From NCBI GenBank assembly GCA_021783855.1, contig JAJXTL010000051.1:1-17461 (forward strand): DNA of 17,461 bases, in the 5' to 3' direction. The translations under genes were made by a program, and so were the position numbers. The notes under the pieces were generated by a model. It was not told the DNA's origin, ran no database searches, and saw nothing but the letters and a program-made list of their open reading frames with translations. Positions within the stretch are counted from its first letter, which is position 1; each line of letters opens with the position of its first letter. This DNA comes from Pseudomonadota bacterium (GTDB lineage: Bacteria; Pseudomonadota; Gammaproteobacteria; Burkholderiales; Gallionellaceae). Shown piece after piece: positions 1 through 7,155 of the stretch.

Positions 1-98
1 TTGATTTGTTCCAGGCCGACAACATGCATCCCGCCGCCAGTGCACAGCCACGCATTATGACTAACGTGCTGCAGGCCTTAAAGCCGCTGCTGCGCTAA
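1..98 (+). CDS. tesA: TesA-type SGNH esterase/thioesterase, 3' end only
   Basis: Only the last 31 codons are present, read from base 3 to a TAA at 96-98. The peptide contains DLFQADNMHP followed by AAxAQPRI and ends in LQALKPLLR. This matches the C-terminus of TesA-like SGNH hydrolases (multifunctional acyl-CoA thioesterase I / arylesterase), where the D-x-x-H pair (here D-N-M-H) supplies the catalytic Asp and His. The family normally acts in the periplasm on acyl esters and thioesters, but the signal peptide and catalytic Ser are outside the window. A 7-bp inverted repeat begins in the stop codon (97-103 with 129-135), and a dispersed repeat follows immediately. The family call is fairly safe; exact substrate cannot be judged. 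Confidence 0.75.
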   Translation, partial: DLFQADNMHPAASAQPRIMTNVLQALKPLLR

Positions 99-132
99 CG
101 TGCTTGATTACTCAATACAAATCGCAGTGCAC

Positions 133-250
133 GTTCCCTCACCCAAACCCTCTGGTGAAACTACTAGCCAATCGACTAAGCCCGCAAGCGGTCAAGTCGC
201 TGGTTATCCCGGAGGGAGAGGGCACAAACGTATTGGTACGCAAATTTCAC
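133..250 (+). repeat. Dispersed palindromic repeat, copy 1
   Basis: Bases 133-220 match 15024-15112 with two substitutions and one indel. A looser match continues to 250 (acaaacg, tacgc and aatttcac blocks). The outer parts resemble a REP-like hairpin: CCCTCTGG at 149-156 pairs with CCGGAGGG at 208-215 (one G-T pair), and CCCTC at 136-140 pairs with GAGGG at 217-221. Between the arms lies a second nested stem-loop: CCGC/GCGG flanked by CGACT/AGTCG and CCA/TGG. The copy sits between two converging genes, and its far end contains the stop codon of sppA. Confidence 0.85.
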
Positions 251-1191
251 CGCAGCGAAATCCCGCTGCCCTGCGTTGAGTAGCCTATCGCGCTCATCAC
301 GCCCATGCCGAAGCGTTTAACCAGTCTGTCGGCAATACCTTCCTTCACCGTAAAATCCACGACGTTTTCGGCCTTGATCACATCGCGCGCTACCGATTCC
401 ACACTGCCATAACCGTCCGCCAGCCCCATTTCCACACCGGCCTGACCGTTCCACACCAGCCCGCTGAAAGTATCCGGGGTTTCCTTCAGACGCGTGCCGC
501 GCCCGGCTCTGACCACGGCGATGAACTGCTGGTGTATCTGGGCCAGCATCTGTTTGGCATATTCCTGCTGGTCGGGACGAACCGTCGAGAAGGGATCCAT
601 GAAACCTTTGTTGCTGCCGGCGGTCACCAGACGGCGTTCCACACCCAGCTTTTCCATCGTTCCGGTAAAACCGAAGCCATCCATCAACACACCGATGGAG
701 CCGATCAGACTGGCCTTGTCGACGAAAATCTTGTCGGCTGCTGCCGCCACGTAATAGCCACCGGACGCGCAAACGTCTCCCACCACCACGTACAAGGGAA
801 TGGCAGGATACTTGGCGCGCAAGCGGCGAATTTCGTCGTTGATCTGACCTGCCTGAACCGGACTGCCGCCCGGACTGTTGATGCGCAGGATCACGCCCTG
901 GGTATCCTTGTCCTTGAAGGCCTCCTGCAAACTCGGGATCAGGTTGTCGGCGCTCGCCGCGCTGTCAGCGGCAATCACCCCCTGCATGTCCACCAGCGCG
1001 GTGTGTTTACCCGTGCTCAACGCGCTTTCGCTCTTGCCCATCCAGCCCATGAAGACGAACAGGACGATAAAAAGATAACTCAGGGTGAGCACCTTGAAGA
1101 AGATGCCCCAGTGCCTGGCGCGGCGCTGCTCCTGAACGGCAGACATCGCCAGCTTCTCCAACACATCGCGTTCCCAATTTTGCTCTGACAT
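247..1191 (-). CDS. sppA: SppA-type signal peptide peptidase (S49 family, single domain)
   Basis: This 314-residue protein is a membrane-anchored serine protease of family S49, which degrades cleaved signal peptides in or at the inner membrane. A single signal-anchor helix spans about residues 33-52, after a short cytoplasmic N-terminus. The catalytic region is clear: SPGGS at 106-110 forms the oxyanion loop, the nucleophile is Ser143 in CASGGYY, and the general base is Lys195 in AGSNKG. This is the short, one-domain form (compare the Bacillus enzyme), not the 67-kDa duplicated E. coli form. The ATG at 1191 is the first sensible start and places the anchor helix correctly. It lies 19 nt downstream of the HAD phosphatase and on the same strand, so the two are probably cotranscribed. 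Its stop codon falls in the end of the dispersed repeat. Confidence 0.93.
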   Translation of the reverse strand: MSEQNWERDVLEKLAMSAVQEQRRARHWGIFFKVLTLSYLFIVLFVFMGWMGKSESALSTGKHTALVDMQGVIAADSAASADNLIPSLQEAFKDKDTQGVILRINSPGGSPVQAGQINDEIRRLRAKYPAIPLYVVVGDVCASGGYYVAAAADKIFVDKASLIGSIGVLMDGFGFTGTMEKLGVERRLVTAGSNKGFMDPFSTVRPDQQEYAKQMLAQIHQQFIAVVRAGRGTRLKETPDTFSGLVWNGQAGVEMGLADGYGSVESVARDVIKAENVVDFTVKEGIADRLVKRFGMGVMSAIGYSTQGSGISLR

Positions 1192-1210
1192 TTTATTCCT
1201 TAAATTTTAG

Positions 1211-1867
1211 TTATGCGTTGGTCCTGAACCATGCACGCAGTTGCGAAAAATCATGCATCAGCGCCAGCGGTTTCAACTCCAGCAACTGCTCCGCCGGATG
1301 CGCGCCGAAGGCGACCGCCACCACATCCACACCGGCATTCTGGGCCAGCAGCACATCGTGCGTGGTGTCACCGACCATCAGGGTACGCCCGGCACTGACA
1401 GCCAATTCCTCCATCAGTTCAAACAACATGGCCGGATTCGGCTTGGAAAAAGTCTGCTCGGCCGTACGCGTGGCATGAAAATAGTGCTTCATCCCGGACG
1501 ACTCAAGCGCCCTTTGCAAACCGGCGCTGTTCTTGCCGGTTGCCACACCCAGCGCATAACCCGCCTCATGTAACTCGGCGATCGTCTCGCGCGCACCCTC
1601 AAACAAGGGGATCGCCTGATCCTGCGCCAGAAAATGATGGCGATAACGCGCCACCAGCGGCTCATACATTGCTTCCGGCGCATCCGGTACGGCATGACGC
1701 AATGCCTGGCTTAATCCCAGTCCTATCACATGTCGCGCGGTTTCATCGTCTGGAACGGTCAAATCCAGATCACGACAGGCGGATTGAATCGATCCTGCGA
1801 TAATCGCAGTGGAATCCATCACCGTGCCGTCCCAGTCGAACACAATCAAATCGTAACGTTTGCTCAT
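1211..1867 (-). CDS. HAD-superfamily phosphatase, phosphoglycolate phosphatase-like
   Basis: The 218-residue product has all four HAD motifs. Motif I is DWDGT with Asp11 (nucleophile) and Asp13. Motif II is VATGK with Thr110. Motif III is Lys142 in SKPNP. Motif IV is GDTTHD with Asp167 and Asp171. The helical cap between residues 17 and 90 is the type seen in Gph/PGP-like enzymes, which hydrolyse small phosphate esters in the cytoplasm. An upstream in-frame extension exists, but the ATG at 1867 starts MSKRYDLIVFDWDG, exactly as in the family. In many betaproteobacteria a gene of this kind sits between rluC and sppA. Here sppA follows, but rluC is 3.9 kb away. The substrate is not established; phosphoglycolate is only one possibility. 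Confidence 0.88.
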   Translation of the reverse strand: MSKRYDLIVFDWDGTVMDSTAIIAGSIQSACRDLDLTVPDDETARHVIGLGLSQALRHAVPDAPEAMYEPLVARYRHHFLAQDQAIPLFEGARETIAELHEAGYALGVATGKNSAGLQRALESSGMKHYFHATRTAEQTFSKPNPAMLFELMEELAVSAGRTLMVGDTTHDVLLAQNAGVDVVAVAFGAHPAEQLLELKPLALMHDFSQLRAWFRTNA

Positions 1868-1925
1868 CACAGTCACTATGAAAAACTTGAATATTAACAC
1901 CTTCGCGCCTGTACTCCCAAACCTG

Positions 1926-1934
1926 TGACACAAT
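1926..1934 (+). promoter_or_regulatory. Possible extended -10 box for the RlmM-like gene
   Basis: TG-a-CACAAT matches four of six -10 bases and carries the TGn extension. It ends 6 nt before the ATG at 1941, so the transcript would start at or next to the initiation codon. No Shine-Dalgarno sequence and no good -35 hexamer are visible. This is a weak call. Confidence 0.3.
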
Positions 1935-1940
1935 ACGCGC

Positions 1941-3284
1941 ATGCAAACGAAAAACCCCAAAAAAAAGGTTTCGGTGAAGGACAATGCGGCTAAGCCGCGT
2001 CGCGCCGGGACTCAAACGACTCAAAAGATAATTTCCGGCGGAGCTTCTGCGAAGGACGACAAGCCGCGTCGCTCATCGACTCAAACAGCATCTAAACCAG
2101 GCAAAGCGCCGGTAAAAGTCGTCGCGACCAAGCCGCGCCGCGCCGGCACCAAGATGTCCCGGCTCCTGGATCTGAATATAGTGGCAGTCAAAACACCTGC
2201 ACGCGCGGCAAAACCGCGTCCTGACGGCAGCGCTTCCCTTACAAACTGGCTGCTGTATTGCCGCCCCGGTTTCGAGAAGGACTGTGCGCAGGAGGCAGTA
2301 GGCCAGGCCCGCCGACAGCACCCTGTTCTGGCCGAGCAGCCAGATGTCATCCCTGACAGCGGCTATGCCCTCGTCGCCATCAACGAGCAAACGCTCGACT
2401 ATCGGGAGCTGATTTTTGCGCGCCAGCTGATCCGTTTGCACCACACCATAGATGCGCTGCCCGAACGCGACCGTCTCACACCGTTACTCGCCGCCATTGC
2501 CACCCTGCCCGGCAACTTCGGCGCACTATGGCTGGAAGTGCCGGACACCAACGACGGAAAGACACTCTCCGCCTTCACCCGCCGTTTTCAGCCTTTACTG
2601 GAAACAGCGTTGCGCGAACAAGGACGTCTGATTGACGACATCAAGCTACCGCGTCTGCATATCTTCTTTCCCGACAAGGCTTCCGCACTGACAGGCACAA
2701 GCGATCCCTACAACAGCTCGCCCTCCATCATGGGCATAGCCCGCCAGTCCATGCCCGCCGAGGCACCCAGCCGCTCCACCCTGAAGCTTGCCGAAGCCAT
2801 CGACGTGTTTCTGGACAAGAGCGAACAGACCCGATTATTGCGCAGCGGTATGACGGCGGCGGATCTGGGCGCGGCCCCCGGCGGCTGGACCTGGCAGATG
2901 GTCAGGCGCGGCATCCGCGTAACCGCCGTGGACAATGGCGACATGAAAGGCGCGATGGCAAAAAATCCGCTGGTCGAACACCTCAGGCAGGACGGCTTTA
3001 AATTCGCGCCGCGCAAAGCAGTGGACTGGCTGATCTGCGACATGGTTGAAAAACCCGCCAAGGTCGCCGAACTGATAAGCAACTGGTTTGCCTCCGGCTG
3101 GTGTCGCCATGCCATTTTCAATCTTAAACTGCCGATGAAACAGCGCGTTGCCGCATTGGATGCTGCCCTGGGCGGCATCCGCTCGCGTCTGGAGATGGAA
3201 GGCATCAGTTACAAGATGAGCGCCAAACAGCTCTACCACGACCGTGAAGAAATCACGGTATTTTTGACGCGCACCAAACATTAA
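1941..3284 (+). CDS. rlmM: RlmM-like 23S rRNA 2'-O-ribose methyltransferase with basic repeat N-terminus
   Basis: Residues about 103-447 match RlmM, the SAM-dependent enzyme that methylates the ribose of C2498 in 23S rRNA. NWLLYCRPGFEKDCAQEA opens the THUMP-containing half. The SAM loop DLGAAPGGWTWQM lies at about 307-319, followed by a Rossmann-like domain and the late motif FNLKLPMKQR. E. coli RlmM begins almost directly at the CRPGFEKEC motif, so the first 100 residues here are extra. They are lysine/arginine-rich and contain KPRR at residues 18, 41 and 64, a regular 23-residue period, with a decayed KPRP at 91. The extension could bind rRNA. If translation starts at Met72 (MSRLLDLN), most of the repeat would be untranslated, but the open frame and amino-acid periodicity favour the longer form. 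EamA follows 35 nt later. Confidence 0.88.
   Translation: MQTKNPKKKVSVKDNAAKPRRAGTQTTQKIISGGASAKDDKPRRSSTQTASKPGKAPVKVVATKPRRAGTKMSRLLDLNIVAVKTPARAAKPRPDGSASLTNWLLYCRPGFEKDCAQEAVGQARRQHPVLAEQPDVIPDSGYALVAINEQTLDYRELIFARQLIRLHHTIDALPERDRLTPLLAAIATLPGNFGALWLEVPDTNDGKTLSAFTRRFQPLLETALREQGRLIDDIKLPRLHIFFPDKASALTGTSDPYNSSPSIMGIARQSMPAEAPSRSTLKLAEAIDVFLDKSEQTRLLRSGMTAADLGAAPGGWTWQMVRRGIRVTAVDNGDMKGAMAKNPLVEHLRQDGFKFAPRKAVDWLICDMVEKPAKVAELISNWFASGWCRHAIFNLKLPMKQRVAALDAALGGIRSRLEMEGISYKMSAKQLYHDREEITVFLTRTKH
1992..2155 (+). repeat. 69-bp-period degenerate tandem repeat inside the RlmM-like gene
   Basis: AAGCCGCG(T/C)CGC begins at 1992, 2061 and 2130, exactly 69 bp apart. The units encode KPRR followed by A/S, G/S, T and Q/K, then variable residues. 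The bases gaaggac also recur ahead of the first two units. Confidence 0.75.
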
Positions 3285-3319
3285 CCCGGTCTGATTAAAG
3301 CTTTCGCTTTCAAATCAAC

Positions 3320-4204
3320 ATGAGCGTATCCAATTCATCTCGCGCCGGCTTGATTGCGGTCTTTTTTACCATTTGCATCTGGGCAGGTTTCATTCTGGTC
3401 AGCCGCCATGGCGGCAAGGGCGTATTGACCGGCTGGGATGTTACCGCGTTGCGTTTCGGGGTAGGCGCGCTGATCGCACTGTTTTTTCTGCCGCGCGTGA
3501 CCTTACCGCCGTATAAAGTGATTCTGCTGTTTTCAGTGTTCGGCGGAGTGGGTTACGCCATCGCCGTGTATGTTGCCTTTCGCCTGGCGCCCGCTGCCCA
3601 CGCGGCCGTGTTGCTGCCCGGCGCGCTGCCCTTTACCACCGCCGTGATTGCCTGGCTGTGGCTACGGCAAAAACCGTCACCGTCACAGCGAATTGCACTG
3701 ATGCTGGTTTTTTTAGGTATCGCATTGACCGCCGCCGACACGCTAACCCACGGAGCACACCTGACGGGCATGCAGATGTTAGGCGACCTGCTGTTTCTTT
3801 GCGGCTCTTCTTCCTGGGCGGTGTTCACCCTGCTGCTGCGTCGCTACCCGGTGCCACCGCTCGCGGCGGCAGTCAGCACGACACTGGGCAGCGCAATTTT
3901 GTATTTGCCGATCTGGTGGTTATTCCTGCCCAGCACGCTGGATCAGGCACCCGTTGCTGAAATTGCCATGCAGGCAATCTATCAGGGTGTACTGGTCGTA
4001 TTCGTCGCTATGATGCTCTATACCTTTGCAGTCCGTCGTCTAGGCGCTCAGACGGTGGCGCTGCTGATGGCTATCGTGCCCGGCCTGTCGTCCATAGCCG
4101 CCGTACCTGTTCTGGGTGAACCGCTATCGATGCTCACCCTCGCGGGATTAGCTGCCGTCACGACGGGTGCCCTGTTAGGTGCGCGGCTGATTTCACTTAA
4201 ATAA
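3320..4204 (+). CDS. EamA/DMT-family inner-membrane transporter
   Basis: The 294-residue product is almost entirely hydrophobic, with about ten predicted membrane segments in two similar halves, the layout of EamA (drug/metabolite transporter) proteins. The first half has SRHGGKGVLTGWDVTALRFGVG and later APAAHAAVLLPGALPF. The second half ends with the typical ALLMAIVPGLSSIAAVPVLGEPLS. Family members mostly export amino acids, nucleotides or other small metabolites, and the substrate cannot be read from the sequence. The gap to the upstream methyltransferase is 35 nt with no terminator, so cotranscription is likely. There is no convincing Shine-Dalgarno before the ATG at 3320. A stem-loop at 4299-4335 lies between this gene and the converging NADH dehydrogenase. 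Confidence 0.85.
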   Translation: MSVSNSSRAGLIAVFFTICIWAGFILVSRHGGKGVLTGWDVTALRFGVGALIALFFLPRVTLPPYKVILLFSVFGGVGYAIAVYVAFRLAPAAHAAVLLPGALPFTTAVIAWLWLRQKPSPSQRIALMLVFLGIALTAADTLTHGAHLTGMQMLGDLLFLCGSSSWAVFTLLLRRYPVPPLAAAVSTTLGSAILYLPIWWLFLPSTLDQAPVAEIAMQAIYQGVLVVFVAMMLYTFAVRRLGAQTVALLMAIVPGLSSIAAVPVLGEPLSMLTLAGLAAVTTGALLGARLISLK

Positions 4205-4298
4205 ATGCAAGTACGAGTGACCGCTTGCGCGAACCTTGAGTAACCGAAAGCAGTCGCCGGGAATTGCTAAACGGTTTTTAATGAAGTCCGGTAGCCTG

Positions 4299-4335
4299 CG
4301 TAGGATGGGTTGAACATTGCAATATCCATCCTGCG
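4299..4335. terminator. Stem-loop between converging genes, possible bidirectional terminator
   Basis: CGTAGGATGG (4299-4308) pairs with CCATCCTGCG (4326-4335) with one G-T or A-C mismatch, around a 17-nt loop. It lies between the ends of the EamA gene and the NADH dehydrogenase. No strong T tract follows on either side, so termination is inferred. The GTAGGATGGGTT wording resembles dispersed proteobacterial repeats. Confidence 0.45.
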
Positions 4336-4352
4336 AACTAACCCATTATGGC

Positions 4353-5666
4353 TTAATGTAGTTTCACCTGAGGATCAATACCCTTGCGCAGGAAATGCAG
4401 CAAGGTGATGAGAATCGCACGCGGCCATCCGTAGAGCGTAGCCTGATGCACCTTATACAGCGAGAGATAGACGAAACGCGCGACAAAACCCGAGATCATC
4501 ATGGAACCCGCCAGCCCGCCCATCAGGTTACCGACGGTGCTGTATCTACCCAACGCGACCAGCGAGCCAAAATCCCGGTAAGTGTAAGCTAACGGCGGTT
4601 TACCCTTGAGGCGGCGCGCAAGCGTTTTGTACAAGGTCGATGCCTGCTGATGTGCCGCCTGGGCACGAGGAGGGACATTATTCCCCAGTTCGTCCATGGG
4701 ACAGGCTGCGCAGTCCCCGATAGCATAAATATTTTCGTCGCGCGTACACAGCAAGTTGCGTTTGACCACCAACTGATTGATGCGGTTGGTTTCCAGCCCC
4801 GCGATGTCTTTGAGAAAATCAGGCGCCTTGATGCCGGCCGCCCACACCTTGATCGCAGCCGGAATGGTCGCTCCTGAAGCAGAAACGATACCCTGTGCGT
4901 TAATTTTCACCACACGCTGGTTGACGTGAACGGTGACCCCCAGGCGGTGCAGCTCAAGCATCGCCGCGTTGGACAATTTAGGCGGCAGCGCCGGCAGAAT
5001 ATGCGGCCCGGCTTCAATCACGTGCAACCTGATATCCTCCGCTGGATCGATGCTATCCAGCCCGTAAGCGGAAACCAGACGGGTGACATGGTGCAGCTGC
5101 GCAGCCAGTTCCACCCCGGTCGCACCCGCGCCCACAATGGCGACATCCAGTTGCCCCGGCTGGATCGGTTTGCCCTGGGTATGCGCACGGAGCATGCTGT
5201 TGAGCAACTTTTGCTGGAAACGCTCTGCCTGCTCGGTGCTGTCGAGGAAAAGACAATGTTCCTGTACGCCCGGAATGCCGAAATCATTGCTCAGACTGCC
5301 CACGGCAAACACCAGTGTGTCGTAGCCGAAACGGCGCTCGGGGATAATTTCTTCGCCTTCATCGTTAAAAGTAGACGCCAGCAGCACCTCACGGCGCTCG
5401 CGATCCAGACCCACCACGCGACCTAAACGGTAACGAAAATGATTCCAGCGCGCCTGCGCCAGATACTCCAGCTCATCCTCGGAGGAATCCAGCGTTCCTG
5501 CCGCAACCTCATGCAACAAGGGCTTCCAGATATGGGTACGGCTGGAATCAATCAGGGTAATCGAGGCAAGATGCTTTTTACCGAGTTTTTTCCCCAGCTT
5601 GGTAGCCAGTTCAAGACCAGCCGCACCGCCGCCAACGATAATAATGTGATGAACAGCTTGAACCAT
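4353..5666 (-). CDS. ndh: Type II (non-proton-pumping) NADH dehydrogenase
   Basis: This single-subunit flavoprotein passes electrons from NADH to quinone at the cytoplasmic face of the inner membrane without pumping protons. The FAD dinucleotide fold IIIVGGGAAGLELA is at residues about 8-21, the NADH fold VAIVGAGATGVELA at 175-188, and the second FAD contact YAIGDCA at 314-320. The C-terminal helix region with FVYLSLYKVHQATLYG and the final VKLH resemble E. coli Ndh, which binds the membrane through this end. I chose the ATG at 5666, not an upstream one at 5696. It is preceded by AGAGGG at a good distance and gives 437 residues, normal for the family. A -35/-10 pair lies just upstream at 5700-5728, so it has its own promoter despite following rluC on the same strand. 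Confidence 0.93.
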   Translation of the reverse strand: MVQAVHHIIIVGGGAAGLELATKLGKKLGKKHLASITLIDSSRTHIWKPLLHEVAAGTLDSSEDELEYLAQARWNHFRYRLGRVVGLDRERREVLLASTFNDEGEEIIPERRFGYDTLVFAVGSLSNDFGIPGVQEHCLFLDSTEQAERFQQKLLNSMLRAHTQGKPIQPGQLDVAIVGAGATGVELAAQLHHVTRLVSAYGLDSIDPAEDIRLHVIEAGPHILPALPPKLSNAAMLELHRLGVTVHVNQRVVKINAQGIVSASGATIPAAIKVWAAGIKAPDFLKDIAGLETNRINQLVVKRNLLCTRDENIYAIGDCAACPMDELGNNVPPRAQAAHQQASTLYKTLARRLKGKPPLAYTYRDFGSLVALGRYSTVGNLMGGLAGSMMISGFVARFVYLSLYKVHQATLYGWPRAILITLLHFLRKGIDPQVKLH

Positions 5667-5699
5667 GAATGAACCCTCTGGTTTATAAGCAAACACTCA

Positions 5700-5728
5700 A
5701 TTATAACCTCATACGGGTAATCTGCTAA
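5700..5728 (-). promoter_or_regulatory. Sigma70-type promoter for ndh
   Basis: On the minus strand TTAGCA (5728-5723) and TATAAT (5705-5700) are separated by exactly 17 nt. The -10 is perfect and the -35 matches four of six bases. The ndh ATG lies about 34 nt downstream of the -10. Confidence 0.7.
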
Positions 5729-5756
5729 TTCAGGGCATCAGAAAAAAACAAGTCCG

Positions 5757-6701
5757 CTAAGATGAAGCCGCATCCAGTTTTGCAACAAAACTCGCCAGTT
5801 CAGGCGGCAGCGGTGCACTGATCTGCAACGGTTCACCGGAGAGCGGATGATTGAAGGCGATGCTGTGCGCGTGCAGAAACATGCGTTTCAACCCCTGCTT
5901 CATCAACTCACGGTTGCGCACAAAATCGCCGTATTTGTCATCCCCGGCAATCGGGAAACCCAGATGCGACAGATGAACCCTGATCTGATGGGTGCGGCCG
6001 GTTTTTAACTGCGCCTCCAACAAACTGAATCCAGGCCAGTTTTTTTGCAGGGTAAAAATGGTATGCGAGACTTGCCCGCCCTCGCGTACCATCACGCGCT
6101 TCTCGCCCTGCGGCGTGTCAAACTTGTGCAGCGGCAGTTTGACGTGCTGCTTGACGTTCAGCCATTTGCCCAGCACCAGCGTCAGATAACGCTTGTCGCT
6201 GTTGCCTTCCCTCATGATTTCGTGCATCGCGGTGAGCGCAGAGCGCTTCTTTGCCAGCAGCAAAACCCCCGATGTTTCCCGATCCAGCCTGTGCACCAGT
6301 TCCAGAAATTTGGCCTGCGGCCGAGCACGGCGCATCTGTTCGATTACGCCGAAGCTCACCCCGCTGCCGCCATGCACCGCAATGCCGGCGGGCTTGTTCA
6401 CCGCCAGCAGCGCCTCATCCTCGTAAATAATCGGCAGCTCCACGGCGGGGATATAGACTTCCCGCACTTCTTCTTTTTGCGCCACACGCACGGGCGGAAT
6501 GCGCAGCAGGTCACCCAGCTTCAGACGATAGGTCTGATCGACGCGTTTCTTGTTCACGCGCACTTCTCCGCGCAACATACGGTAAATGTGGCTCTTCGGC
6601 ACGCCTTTGAGATGTCGAAAAAGAAAGTTGTCGATGCGCTGCGCTTCGCCGCTTTCATCTATCTCAACAAATGTGACAGATTCTTTGCTTAAACTATTCA
6701 T
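5757..6701 (-). CDS. rluC: 23S rRNA pseudouridine synthase RluC
   Basis: RluC isomerises uridines 955, 2504 and 2580 of 23S rRNA (E. coli numbering). The 314-residue protein has an N-terminal S4 RNA-binding domain at about 21-70 (RIDNFLFRHLKGVPKSHIYRM) and then the catalytic RluA/RluC domain. The active-site Asp140 sits in the family motif HRLDRETSG at 137-145, and KTGRTHQIRVHL is the conserved late motif. The ATG at 6701 begins MNSLSKESVTFVEID. A longer frame to 6803 adds residues not typical of the family. It is divergent from rne, the standard arrangement in proteobacteria. No clear terminator was seen between it and ndh, only a run of seven T just after the stop without a preceding stem. 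Confidence 0.93.
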   Translation of the reverse strand: MNSLSKESVTFVEIDESGEAQRIDNFLFRHLKGVPKSHIYRMLRGEVRVNKKRVDQTYRLKLGDLLRIPPVRVAQKEEVREVYIPAVELPIIYEDEALLAVNKPAGIAVHGGSGVSFGVIEQMRRARPQAKFLELVHRLDRETSGVLLLAKKRSALTAMHEIMREGNSDKRYLTLVLGKWLNVKQHVKLPLHKFDTPQGEKRVMVREGGQVSHTIFTLQKNWPGFSLLEAQLKTGRTHQIRVHLSHLGFPIAGDDKYGDFVRNRELMKQGLKRMFLHAHSIAFNHPLSGEPLQISAPLPPELASFVAKLDAASS

Positions 6702-7155
6702 TATGCTTATACTTCGCCGTTCGCGCGTTTTGGATTGGGTAAGTTTGGGATATATTTCCCGCCGACAGTTTCTGGCTGATTTGTACAGTTCGGATTGTTG
6801 CACAGGCGCCCTGCGCCCCCGCCAACCGCATCCCGGTTAATATCGCTCACCGGAACCAGCAGTGATAGTAATTGATTTACGCGCTCAAAGCACCTGTGGA
6901 TTTCCGTGACAGGGCAGACGAGTTGCAACACGGGTTGAGACGGACTTGGCAAGGGCGCCGCATGACAGCTGCCTTTCTCATCCGGGAATTCTCCCCTGTC
7001 GCAACGAATGCCCTGTTGCCCAAAACAAGACCAACTACTCAAAGAGAACCGATTTGACCTACCGTTATTACATACGCCGTCAGCAGCGCCTCTCACATGC
7101 TTAACCGCATGTAGCTTGAGTCTTGCCCGTGTCAGAGCGCGGGAGAAAAATAAAA
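6702..7155 (+). promoter_or_regulatory. 454-nt rluC-rne divergent region, likely long rne leader
   Basis: I see no gene here. In enterobacteria rne has a 5' untranslated region of about 360 nt through which RNase E represses its own synthesis, and the space here would allow something similar. A 6-bp hairpin (ACATGC/GCATGT, 7095-7112) lies just upstream of the ribosome binding site GGGAG (7141-7145). I could not pick a convincing promoter, and the role is inferred from gene identity and length only. Confidence 0.4.

Noticed and set aside
532..1188. A 218-codon frame opposite sppA
   Set aside because: Opposite to a gene with all its catalytic motifs; no family resemblance and no ribosome binding site.
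1868..1984. An N-terminally longer HAD phosphatase starting at 1984
   Set aside because: The added 39 residues do not resemble the family and would overlap the divergent RlmM-like gene; the ATG at 1867 fits family starts.
5667..5696. A longer NADH dehydrogenase starting at 5696
   Set aside because: The inner ATG has a good Shine-Dalgarno sequence and places the FAD fold at the usual distance from the N-terminus; the outer start is only about 4 nt after the -10 box.
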